A stretch of DNA of 9,958 nucleotides from Pseudomonas sp. (GTDB taxonomy: Bacteria; Pseudomonadota; Gammaproteobacteria; Pseudomonadales; Pseudomonadaceae): positions 1-9,958 of the forward strand of contig JARDZH010000033.1 of the NCBI GenBank assembly GCA_029240955.1, given 5' to 3'. Every line of letters starts with the position of its first letter. Position 1 is the stretch's first letter. A model generated the notes under the pieces. That model was not told where the DNA came from, searched no databases, and saw nothing but the letters and a program-made list of their open reading frames with translations. The position numbers and the translations under genes were made by a program. Shown piece by piece: positions 1 to 7,945 of the stretch.

Positions 1-477
1 GTGTGTCCGGGAAAGACTTCCGGCCAGACAGTTCGCACTGCAATCCATGATTTTGAAGGCGATCAGACTTACAGCGAAAAGCCGGGTCACCACTTTGCGC
101 TGAATTATGATTTTGACAAGGTGAGGGTCGACGCTTATGACGCGCTGTTGATCCCTGGCGGTCGCGCACCTGAGTATTTGCGGCTCAACGACACGATTCT
201 CGAATGGATTCGCATGTTCGACAAGTCGGACAAACCCATCGCTGCGGTGTGCCACGGTGCCCAACTGCTGGCTGCGGCAGGCATTCTCAAAGGCCGTGAG
301 TGCAGCGCTTACCCGGCCTGTGCACCGGAAGTACGGCTGGCGGGCGGCACGTTCATGGACATCGAGATTACCGCGGCGCACACGGAAGGCAATCTGGTGA
401 CTGCACCTGCGTGGCCGGCGCACCCAGCCTGGCTGGCGGCGTTTCTGGAATTGCTGGGTACTGAGATCAGGGTGTAA
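1..477 (+). CDS. DJ-1/PfpI family protein, 5'-truncated by window edge
   Basis: This is the C-terminal 158 residues of a DJ-1/PfpI superfamily protein. Family members are small cytoplasmic proteins described as intracellular cysteine proteases, deglycases or stress chaperones; the true substrate is disputed. The window shows the family core: [12 protein letters not shown] (from about residue 49), the nucleophile elbow AAVCHGAQ with the predicted catalytic Cys at residue 84 followed by His, and the C-terminal [12 protein letters not shown] block. The first codon is GTG, but it reads as Val inside the conserved VCPGK stretch that normally lies some 30-40 residues into the protein. I therefore take the real start to be upstream of the window, not at base 1. 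Full-length relatives have about 190 residues. The gene converges on the toxin module across a 66-base gap. The family is secure; the exact function is not. Confidence 0.9.
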   Translation: MCPGKTSGQTVRTAIHDFEGDQTYSEKPGHHFALNYDFDKVRVDAYDALLIPGGRAPEYLRLNDTILEWIRMFDKSDKPIAAVCHGAQLLAAAGILKGRECSAYPACAPEVRLAGGTFMDIEITAAHTEGNLVTAPAWPAHPAWLAAFLELLGTEIRV

Positions 478-500
478 CACTGCACGCGAGTCTGGCGCTA

Positions 501-527
501 TGGCTCGGCGAGGTTAGCGCCGAGCCA
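501..527. terminator. GC-rich hairpin between convergent genes, possible bidirectional terminator
   Basis: A perfect 10-bp inverted repeat (TGGCTCGGCG, 7-base loop, CGCCGAGCCA) sits in the 66-base gap between the stop of the DJ-1/PfpI gene and the stop of the tccC-like gene. The position fits transcription termination from both sides. Neither strand has a run of T after the stem, so it is not a textbook intrinsic terminator. An alternative pairing of GGCGCT (494-499) with AGCGCC (516-521) overlaps and would compete with the main stem. Confidence 0.45.
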
Positions 528-543
528 CGGGGGCCGGGCTTGG

Positions 544-3360
544 TCACAGTGAAGCACGCCGCTGTGTACTGCGTTCCCGTCTACGAACCGATGCAAGAGC
601 CAAAGCATCGGCAGTGGACGGCTGATGACCCAGTACAGTGAGACTGGCCAGAGGCCCCTTGAAAGCTTGATTGATGAACGCGGTTGCCAGCGCAATGGAG
701 TCGGCATTTTCCAGTATGATCCGGGCTCTCTGCCGTGGGCTTTCCATGAATGAAGCGCGGTCGAACTCCGAATCTTCCGGCCCATCCCAGAGGACACCTT
801 TATACCGCAGCTGCAGCCGCTGTATTTGAGCAAGAATGTCGATTCTCCCACCGTATGAATCGGCTCCGCTAGTTCCTGAAGGTGTCGCACCAGGGGTATT
901 CATGTACCAGAAGTCTTTGGTGCGCAGCGTCATATGTGAAGCTTCATGAATGATATTCCAGGCGGCGCGGTGAGCGTCCTGATGGACAGGGCCTGCCCTC
1001 ATGAATAAATGATGCTCGGGATCATTGGTATACTGCCAGGCCACTTGCCGGCTGCTCTTGTCCTCACTCATACCGACCATTCTGGCGCTATCCCAGGATT
1101 GAAGGAATGAAGAGAGCGCTCCTATGCGCTGGCCTGCGACCTTGAGGATGTATGTATCGGTATCGTCGTCTGATTCAGCCGTCGTTCGGAAATGGCTCAA
1201 CAATGTTTCGCGTTCGTCATGCGCCGCAAAGGGAGATACGGCCCGATTGAGTGTCCGACGCGCGAAGGCCAATCCCTGCTTGCTGAACGACAGCCCGACA
1301 GTAAGGGAGCCACCCAATTGCGGATTCCATCGTGCGATATTTTGCAGCCCGACCCCCTGAACTGGATCACCACTATTTCCGAGTTCATCGACGACATCCG
1401 CAAAGTGAAAAGGCTGCGCCCCTGATGGGTCAACCCACACAATCGGTGCGTTCCTTGAGAACCGGAATAAGTTAAGTCCGTCCTTATCTCCCGCGGGATC
1501 CGGACTTATCCATCGCTGCAACCAAGGCGCGTAATAACGGAAGCCGTAGTAATACAGCCCACTCGCATCGCGCTCTTTGCCCGAGTAACGCACGGTCTTG
1601 TACGTCGCCTCCACTGCACTGCGTGCAGCCCACCATGAAGTACCGCCGAATGGATAGTAATTTTCCTGACTGATCAGGCCGCCCTGCTGGTCCAGTTCCA
1701 GGATGCTAGACCCGAGATGGTCGCTCAGGCTGTAGCGAATCTGATCATTAGCGATGCCGCTCGGTTGCCCGGCTTCCCAGTGCAGGACCCGCGCATTGCT
1801 GCGGCCTGCTTGAGTGCTGACGACATGAAGGATCTGGCCATTGGCGCAGGTGCGGATTTCCAGACCCGGCAGGTAGCGGACCTCATTGATCAAGGTGCGG
1901 CCGGAGGCAAGAGTACTGCTGATCTTGCGGCATCGCTGGTCATGACCGTCGTAGACATAGCGTTCGTCATCGTTGGCGGCAGTGGCGCGGGTCACAGTAG
2001 TGATGTGTTGTAAGTGATTGCGCATATCCCATTCCAGGGCTTGACCGCGGACCAGCTGCAGCAGGTTGCCATTTTCGTCGAATCCCTCAGTGAACCCGGC
2101 ATCGATTTCACCTTCGGGCAGACTGCGATTGCTGTCTGGTGCAACGCGCATGGTGCGGGTGAATGACTGATTGCCAACATGACGCATCTGCAACAGATTG
2201 CCTGCTGCGTCGTAGTCGTAATGCTGGGTGTAATTGCCAATCTGATTCGGATCGGCCGGCACCGGCTGCAAATCAGGCAGGGCAGGGGCGTGGCTGGCGC
2301 CATTGCGCACCTCTCGGCCCGTGGCCTCGATCAGCTGATACAGCGTGTCGTAGCGATAGCGGCTGACCGGTTCGACACGCTGGTTGGCGAAGAAGCGAGT
2401 CGGCTGGGCGGCGTCCTCGATGTGCTGAATATTGCCGACCGGGTCATAAGCGTAGGTAAGGTGTTGCAGTGCCGGACTACCGGCATGAATTTCCAGCAAG
2501 CGGCCATCCTGCGGATCGTAGCGCGAGTAGCTCACGACCCCATTGCCAGTTGTTTCCTGTTCGATCTGGTCAACGGCGTTGTAACGGATGTCGCTGACCA
2601 GCGTCGAACGCTGATCGGTGCCAGCCAGCTTCAAATCGACGCTTTTCAACTGCCCGGCAACGGTCTGCGTGAAGAACCGTCCATTGCCCGAGGCGTCAGT
2701 CTGCTGGACGGGGTCACCCAATGGATCGAACGCCCACCGCGTTTCCAGCCGAGTGCTTTCCAGAAGGGCATCGCGTTCGGCTTCGTCCAGCGGCCAGTCC
2801 GGTATCTCCACCGCCTGTAAAAAATGTCGGGTTTCTGCCACTACAGCGCCGAGCACATCGAACTCCTGCAGATACCGCGTGCCAGCCGTGTCGTCATGGC
2901 GAATCAGCTGATTGCACTGGTTATGCTCAAAAGCATCCGGTCCGCCATAGTCGAACCGTTCGGTAACCTGTCTATCTTCCGTAATCGCCAGCGGGCGCAA
3001 CATGACGTCGTAGTCAACGCGACGCTGGCAGCCTCGACTGTCCCATCCTTCAGCAAACTGACCTGCGTCGCCCACCAATCCGAGTCGCCAACCGGCATCA
3101 ACACTTTCGGTCAGCAGCACCTGACCACCAAGGCTGTAGGTGGTGCGCAGGTTGTCGATCGAGAGGCGAGAATCACGCTGGCTGACAAGCCGGCCCGCAA
3201 CGTCGTAGGTTTGCCGCGCCACCCGCTCATCGACAGGTTGAGCCAGGTCGCTGCGGCAAAACGCGATGTTGCGAATCGCCAGGCCACGGGGATCGATGAC
3301 GACAAGCACAGGCGTGTGGGCATGCAACGCCATGTCAGTGGTATGCAGGCCACTGCTCAT
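544..3360 (-). CDS. tccC: TcC-type RHS-repeat toxin component with predicted metalloprotease C-terminal domain
   Basis: This 938-residue protein is the C component of a Tc-type toxin complex. In the family, the N-terminal RHS/YD repeats join TcB to form a hollow cocoon, the RHS core cleaves off the C-terminal toxin, and TcA injects it into target cells. YD repeats are visible, for example YDVAGRLV near residue 52, YDPVGN at 305 and YDYDAAGN at 381. The RHS-associated core is clear: GLYYYGFRYYAPWLQRW (601-617), then SPDPAGDKDGLNLF with Asp621, Asp625 and Asp627, the region of the autoproteolytic site. The junction WVDPSG ends at residue 647. The remaining ~290 residues are the variable toxin. 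They contain HEASH (805-809), T814-K-D816-F-W-Y819 and NADS (885-888), matching the layout of aspzincin (M35-like) zinc peptidases. The tail is Arg-rich. The ATG overlaps the tcdB-like stop (ATGA), with AGGTGA 6 bases upstream, so translation is probably coupled. The TcC identity is firm; the protease call is inference from motifs. Confidence 0.93.
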   Translation of the reverse strand: MSSGLHTTDMALHAHTPVLVVIDPRGLAIRNIAFCRSDLAQPVDERVARQTYDVAGRLVSQRDSRLSIDNLRTTYSLGGQVLLTESVDAGWRLGLVGDAGQFAEGWDSRGCQRRVDYDVMLRPLAITEDRQVTERFDYGGPDAFEHNQCNQLIRHDDTAGTRYLQEFDVLGAVVAETRHFLQAVEIPDWPLDEAERDALLESTRLETRWAFDPLGDPVQQTDASGNGRFFTQTVAGQLKSVDLKLAGTDQRSTLVSDIRYNAVDQIEQETTGNGVVSYSRYDPQDGRLLEIHAGSPALQHLTYAYDPVGNIQHIEDAAQPTRFFANQRVEPVSRYRYDTLYQLIEATGREVRNGASHAPALPDLQPVPADPNQIGNYTQHYDYDAAGNLLQMRHVGNQSFTRTMRVAPDSNRSLPEGEIDAGFTEGFDENGNLLQLVRGQALEWDMRNHLQHITTVTRATAANDDERYVYDGHDQRCRKISSTLASGRTLINEVRYLPGLEIRTCANGQILHVVSTQAGRSNARVLHWEAGQPSGIANDQIRYSLSDHLGSSILELDQQGGLISQENYYPFGGTSWWAARSAVEATYKTVRYSGKERDASGLYYYGFRYYAPWLQRWISPDPAGDKDGLNLFRFSRNAPIVWVDPSGAQPFHFADVVDELGNSGDPVQGVGLQNIARWNPQLGGSLTVGLSFSKQGLAFARRTLNRAVSPFAAHDERETLLSHFRTTAESDDDTDTYILKVAGQRIGALSSFLQSWDSARMVGMSEDKSSRQVAWQYTNDPEHHLFMRAGPVHQDAHRAAWNIIHEASHMTLRTKDFWYMNTPGATPSGTSGADSYGGRIDILAQIQRLQLRYKGVLWDGPEDSEFDRASFMESPRQRARIILENADSIALATAFINQAFKGPLASLTVLGHQPSTADALALASVRRRERSTQRRASL

Positions 3361-6300
3361 CGGCGCTCACCTGAGGTTCTGGATGCGAGTACTTCCTCCG
3401 CCGTGTCGTTCTCGTCCTCGCTGATGCTGTACCAGATGCGGTAAGTCTCACGTCGCATCCAGCCCTTGGCGGTCAGGGTGACGGTCGGGCGCCCGAGCGG
3501 GTCGTAAAATTGCCGGTCACAATAGCCGTGCTCGCGCATCGATTCGTCTTTCACATAAACATGACTGTTGGCGAAATACGGTCGATAGATCCGCACCGCC
3601 AGCCCCTTGTTGTTGTATTCGACGCGCTCGCTTACTCGCCAGCGCGGTGACGCGTGCACGACTTTCGGCACGCCGTTTTCCAGCACCAGCTTGCCGTATT
3701 GATCGACCGCGTAGGCGTCGCCGTCCTCCACGAGATGGCGAGTCTGCAAGGTGCGTCCGAAGCCATCGATTGAGGCCAGGCTGATGCGGATCTGCTTGTC
3801 CGGATCGCCCGGATAGCGATCGGCCTGCAGAACTGCACTCGCCAATGGAAGTACCGGATGCCAAGCGGTATTGCCATCGTGATACAGGACACTGGCGGAA
3901 TCGCCCAGCGCCCGGTCCGGCGCGCTGACGGCCTGCTCGGTTCCGCCCCAGTGGCGCACCTCGGGGTTGAGTGGCGTAAAGCCGACTTCCGCTCCAAGTT
4001 CGGTGCCGTAGAAGCTTGTTGCCCATAACCGGCCGAAGGCATCGTAGTCGGCCTCTTGGGTGTTCTGATTCGGGTCTGTGATTCGCCGCGGTTGTAGCAC
4101 CCGATAATCATGGATTGCCGTAGTCGCGCAACCAACCGGATCAGTCATGACAGTCACGAAGAGGCTGTAGGGATCATATTCGACCGTCGTCCAGCCGTGG
4201 CTGAGCGTCGGCCGGAAGGTCAGGACGCGATAAAACGCGTCCGGCCCGTCAAAGGTGAAAAAGCCATGTCTGACCGACCACAGGTTCAGTCCATCGTCCG
4301 GAAGAAATGAGGGCATCTGCTGATAACCGACTTCCGTGAGCCTTGCAGTCAGTTCCGCGCCGTCCATGACCCGTCCATAGGCACTTAGCGCATGGTCGTC
4401 GAGTTCCGCGCTCTCTCTTGCGTCGGGTAACGCCTGAAAGTTGGCCTCACCGTCGCCGCAACCGATGTAACGCTGGACCGAAAGGCCAGTGAGGGTGCGT
4501 GGCAGCGCTGCCAGCGGCCCTTGCGCGTCGCTGAACTGTTCATGACTGATCTGTTCTGTGGTCAACGCGCTGGCGGCGACAACCATTGCGTTATTGCGCA
4601 GCCGATAAGGCAGGCCCAGACGCCAGCTTTGGGGTTGATCCAGATGAAGGCTCTGGGCGCGCGTCTCGCTCAGATAGTAATACTGCTGTGCTTCGTCGTG
4701 GGACGACTGCCACCACTGCTGCTGATGGGGATCGTCGAAAGGCGGCACATCACCCGGTTTCTTGCGCCGCGCGTAGTTCACCGTCACGCTGTGGGTCAGC
4801 GTGCCGTAAGTGTCCCAGGCCAAGTTCAAGGTGTGCTCGCACATCGGGTCGTCGAGCTGGTCGGCTTCATATTGGTAACGGATGGATTCCAGCGCCAGCG
4901 GCAGCATCGAGGCGTAGCGGCGCTGCGGCGTAGCGGGCTGGAGCAGGCGCACCAGATAGCGGTTCATCTGTACGGCGTAGAGCACTTGCGGCTGCTGATG
5001 CTCGTCCAGGCCGAACACTTCGCTGCGCAGGAGTGAGCCGCTCAGCGCACGCGCCATTTCCCGCAACGCCACATCGTCGGCGCCTTCGATCGGCTGGTCG
5101 GTTCCCATATCCGGATCGAAGCGCGCGAATATATCCGCGCCCAATGGCCGTGCCTGTGGATCGCTGACGTCGTAGTCGTATGGCGCACGACCTGGATAAC
5201 GGCCGGTGTGAAACCAGCTTTTGGTCAGAACCGGTGCGGTGAAGCCTTCCTGTTGTTGAGACGGGGTTTCCGCATCCGTCTGCAGGACGAGGCCGAAACC
5301 GCGGAACTCACGTTCCCGTGGGTCGTAAAAACCCTGTCGATAGCTGAAGAGCTGATTGAGGGTCGTGCCAGTGAGTGTGTCGGTCTGGGTCTGCTTGACC
5401 ACCACATGGACCGGAAAGGGCAGCTCCGACACCGCGGGCTTGTCGGCCGCACGTAACGCCCGTTTTTCATCCAGCCATTCCTGCGCCGAACTGCGGTAGG
5501 TGACCGTGCCTGCCGCGCCCATGCCGTTGTCGGTGTTTTTCAGCAGGTAAGGCTTGTGCAAAGTCCCTGATCGGTTGGCGGCGTAATGCAGGCACCAGTG
5601 ACGCGGTGTCATGTGCGGCACGGTCATGATCAGGCTGGAGAACCCCAGGCCTTGCAGGTCGGCGGCACTGACCTGCCAGAAGCGGTCGTAGCGCATGCCG
5701 TCGGGCCAAGGCTGCTCGAAGGGCGCGGCGAGAGCATTACCGCCTTCGTTCATGAATACCTTGATGCCGTCCGCTTGCAGATACAGCAAGTCGCTTGCGC
5801 CGGCACCGTCCAGATCGACCAGCCGCACACGGTTTGCATCGAACTCTTCATGCGTAAACGGCAGGCCGGCAAACCGCTGCCCTTTGCCGAACCGTCCGCG
5901 TCCCAGGTTGGGCCAGAAGCGGATTTCATCGTGACGAATGCGGATCAGGTGCTGCTGCCCCGTGCCCAGCAGATCGCTGAACGCGACCAGTTCGTTAGCG
6001 CTGTCACCGGGCACCGGCAAACGGTCTTCCAGGTGAGGAATTTCAACACCTGCAGCGAATCCCGAGCTCCGACGACTGGCATACAGGCGCACACTGCGCG
6101 GTCCGATCAATGCAAGATCGGAAAGCCCGCCGCCCACCAGATCCGCCATTTGCCCGTGCGGGTGAAAGAATTCAGTGGGCATAGCGGCGAACGGCGTGAA
6201 TCCGGACCAGCTGTGATCAGGGTTCAGGGTGAAAAAGCCAGTCATGCCAGGCTGTGCGACGATCCAGTCCAGTCGCCCATCGCCAGTAAAGTCCGCAAGT

Positions 6301-7682
6301 GTCTGACGTGCCGGCCGACCTGAATCGGCGGTCGGCACCTTCGGCAGGTCCTGCCAAGCGCCATAAGCGACCGCATCAGCACCGCCTGTTTCAGCACGCA
6401 GCGGCTCCCGATACCGCCAGCTTTTATCGCTGCGATACAGCATTCCTGGAACGCCATCGCCGTAAAGATCGACCATCTGGTAGTGCTGCCCGTCGTCCAG
6501 TCCCGCCATGGCGTCGAGCGGGGTGTAAATGGCGTAGTCGCTGTCGAAGTCGCTGTACTGCATTTGCAGGGAAGGCAGTCGGTCCAGCTGCCTGACGCGC
6601 GTGCCATCCCAGGCCTGGGGGTGGGCGGCTTTGAGGAGGTTGTATTTAAGTGCGGTCTGGTGGTATTCCAGCAGCAGCCGCTGAGTCAGCAGGGGCGACT
6701 CGGCGAGCTCGTCAGGGAAGTTGTGAAACATCAGCACCTGCCGGCACAGGCGCAGGTTTCCCAGTTCGAAACCGTAGGCGAAACTCGAATGAGGGTCACT
6801 GCGCACCGGCCATGACGTGTGCTCGGCATAGGTCGGCCTGCTCGTGTCGCTGGCGCTGCGTTCGCCATAGTCGAACAGCAGGTCGAAGTGCCAGGTCAGG
6901 GTGTCCAGCGAAGACTCGTCCCATAAGTACAGCTGCGGATGCGCCGAGGCATTGCCGTAGCGCACCCTCCACAGGTAGCACTGTGCGATGAAATCCCGCG
7001 GATAGTCATCCGGCAGGCCGGCCTCATCTTCAGGTTTGTATTCGTAGAGGATGTGTTCGCCGACCGGGTTCATGCTTTCTTCCAGCAGCCATTCGGCGAC
7101 CCGGTTGACGTCAGCAGGGTCGGTGCTGCGCGAACCGGGTTTCTTGCCGTAGAAATGCAGGCTGCCGTCTGCCCCATGTATCAACCAGAACCCGGGATCG
7201 ATCGGATCACTACGCCAGTGCTCTATGCGCTCGAACGCGTTTTCGATTCTGGCGAAATAGCGGATCACCTGATAAGTCGTGCCTAGCTCCTGACCGTTGT
7301 AGCGGCTGACCGTGGTGAACTGGATATCACCCTCGGGATTGCGCTCTGCCAGCCAGACTTCACCGCCGGGGCCGAGCATTTCATCGTCGTCGGTATAGGT
7401 TGGAACCCCCTTGCTGGCGCGCCGTGCAACGCAACCGAGATTGAGGTTCCAGCCCAGCCCAAACAATCCGTTGCCGGTGGCGCTCTGGTAGGTGAGGGAC
7501 AGAGCAGGCGCATAGCCACGACCTGGGCTGACAGGGAGCGCGATTTCCATTGATGCCGTACCGCCGCTGCTCACCGGCCCCCAGTGTTTGCCGATGCTCT
7601 GAATCGCTCCTCCCCCTTTGGGCAGCGACGGTGCCGCGATCACAGGTTGCGATGGCTGATGCGGTTGCGATTGCGCTTCCAT
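3357..7682 (-). CDS. tcdB: TcB-type (SpvB/TcdB-like) insecticidal toxin complex protein
   Basis: This 1441-residue protein is the B component of a Tc toxin complex. Family knowledge: TcB provides the upper half of the cocoon and a beta-propeller that docks on the TcA pore and acts as its gate. Numbered from the chosen start, the sequence shows the SpvB-type N-terminal domain opening with SLPKGGGAI (19-27) and a following GYAPALSLTY / NGLFGLGWNL block. FG-GAP-like propeller repeats follow: DLYGDG at 405, DFTGDGRLDW at 464, DLVGGG near 513, DLLGTG near 569 and DLDGAGASDLL at 623. TcdB middle and C-terminal regions run to the end. I chose ATG 7682 because AGGGAG lies 10 bases upstream and the SpvB domain then starts near the N-terminus. 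Earlier in-frame starts at 7787 (TTG) and 7730 (ATG) lack a ribosome binding site. No frameshift or internal stop is present. The symbol is family-level. Confidence 0.93.
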   Translation of the reverse strand: MEAQSQPHQPSQPVIAAPSLPKGGGAIQSIGKHWGPVSSGGTASMEIALPVSPGRGYAPALSLTYQSATGNGLFGLGWNLNLGCVARRASKGVPTYTDDDEMLGPGGEVWLAERNPEGDIQFTTVSRYNGQELGTTYQVIRYFARIENAFERIEHWRSDPIDPGFWLIHGADGSLHFYGKKPGSRSTDPADVNRVAEWLLEESMNPVGEHILYEYKPEDEAGLPDDYPRDFIAQCYLWRVRYGNASAHPQLYLWDESSLDTLTWHFDLLFDYGERSASDTSRPTYAEHTSWPVRSDPHSSFAYGFELGNLRLCRQVLMFHNFPDELAESPLLTQRLLLEYHQTALKYNLLKAAHPQAWDGTRVRQLDRLPSLQMQYSDFDSDYAIYTPLDAMAGLDDGQHYQMVDLYGDGVPGMLYRSDKSWRYREPLRAETGGADAVAYGAWQDLPKVPTADSGRPARQTLADFTGDGRLDWIVAQPGMTGFFTLNPDHSWSGFTPFAAMPTEFFHPHGQMADLVGGGLSDLALIGPRSVRLYASRRSSGFAAGVEIPHLEDRLPVPGDSANELVAFSDLLGTGQQHLIRIRHDEIRFWPNLGRGRFGKGQRFAGLPFTHEEFDANRVRLVDLDGAGASDLLYLQADGIKVFMNEGGNALAAPFEQPWPDGMRYDRFWQVSAADLQGLGFSSLIMTVPHMTPRHWCLHYAANRSGTLHKPYLLKNTDNGMGAAGTVTYRSSAQEWLDEKRALRAADKPAVSELPFPVHVVVKQTQTDTLTGTTLNQLFSYRQGFYDPREREFRGFGLVLQTDAETPSQQQEGFTAPVLTKSWFHTGRYPGRAPYDYDVSDPQARPLGADIFARFDPDMGTDQPIEGADDVALREMARALSGSLLRSEVFGLDEHQQPQVLYAVQMNRYLVRLLQPATPQRRYASMLPLALESIRYQYEADQLDDPMCEHTLNLAWDTYGTLTHSVTVNYARRKKPGDVPPFDDPHQQQWWQSSHDEAQQYYYLSETRAQSLHLDQPQSWRLGLPYRLRNNAMVVAASALTTEQISHEQFSDAQGPLAALPRTLTGLSVQRYIGCGDGEANFQALPDARESAELDDHALSAYGRVMDGAELTARLTEVGYQQMPSFLPDDGLNLWSVRHGFFTFDGPDAFYRVLTFRPTLSHGWTTVEYDPYSLFVTVMTDPVGCATTAIHDYRVLQPRRITDPNQNTQEADYDAFGRLWATSFYGTELGAEVGFTPLNPEVRHWGGTEQAVSAPDRALGDSASVLYHDGNTAWHPVLPLASAVLQADRYPGDPDKQIRISLASIDGFGRTLQTRHLVEDGDAYAVDQYGKLVLENGVPKVVHASPRWRVSERVEYNNKGLAVRIYRPYFANSHVYVKDESMREHGYCDRQFYDPLGRPTVTLTAKGWMRRETYRIWYSISEDENDTAEEVLASRTSGERR
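3367..3372 (-). promoter_or_regulatory. Ribosome binding site of tccC inside the end of tcdB
   Basis: AGGTGA on the minus strand lies 6 bases before the tccC ATG and inside the tcdB coding end. With the 4-base ATGA stop/start overlap it supports this start and suggests translational coupling, which would help B and C proteins be made together for shell assembly. Confidence 0.65.
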
Positions 7683-7692
7683 GGCTGGGGTT

Positions 7693-7698
7693 CTCCCT
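7693..7698 (-). promoter_or_regulatory. Ribosome binding site that decides the tcdB start
   Basis: AGGGAG on the minus strand lies 10 bases before ATG 7682. It is the only purine-rich Shine-Dalgarno-like stretch in front of any of the three candidate in-frame starts (7787, 7730, 7682). The spacing is slightly long. Confidence 0.5.
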
Positions 7699-7893
7699 GG
7701 TTCAACTGCTCTTGGCGGTGTCGCGCACATGAGCGATTGAAGTCGGTGATCGAAGCAATCAGCTCCGTTTGCAGGGGGGCTTTGCAATGGAACATGTCAG
7801 CGCTTCAGTGGTGTCGTCAGTGTTCTGCAAGTTGGATCGTGCGCCTACTGTGAGAACTGCTAGGTATCGCTTCGCCAAGCAGACAGGAAGGGC

Positions 7894-7922
7894 AAAAAAA
7901 AGCCCGGCGTGATAGCCGGGCT
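7894..7922 (-). terminator. Intrinsic terminator of the fumarase gene
   Basis: Read on the minus strand, AGCCCGGC, a 6-base loop and GCCGGGCT form a perfect 8-bp GC-rich stem followed directly by a run of eight T (the A run at 7894-7901). It begins 23 bases after the fumarase stop. It should separate fumarase transcription from the tcdB-tccC unit, which lies downstream on the same strand. The toxin genes therefore probably need their own promoter in 7683-7893. I see no convincing -35/-10 pair there. Confidence 0.9.
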
Positions 7923-7945
7923 GTTTGGTGGTGCAACAGAGAGGG

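Noticed and set aside
2179..2820. A 213-codon plus-strand open frame inside the tccC-like gene
   Set aside because: It is antisense to the RHS repeat region, whose YD repeats are clear. The translation shows no domain and looks like a shadow frame.
7683..7787. An N-terminal extension of the TcB protein starting at TTG 7787 or ATG 7730
   Set aside because: Neither codon has a Shine-Dalgarno sequence, and the extra residues are not SpvB-like. ATG 7682 with AGGGAG upstream fits the family N-terminus better.
7683..7893. A sigma70 promoter for tcdB-tccC
   Set aside because: TTGGCG and TTGCAG hexamers occur on the minus strand, but none is paired with a reasonable -10 at 16-18 bases.
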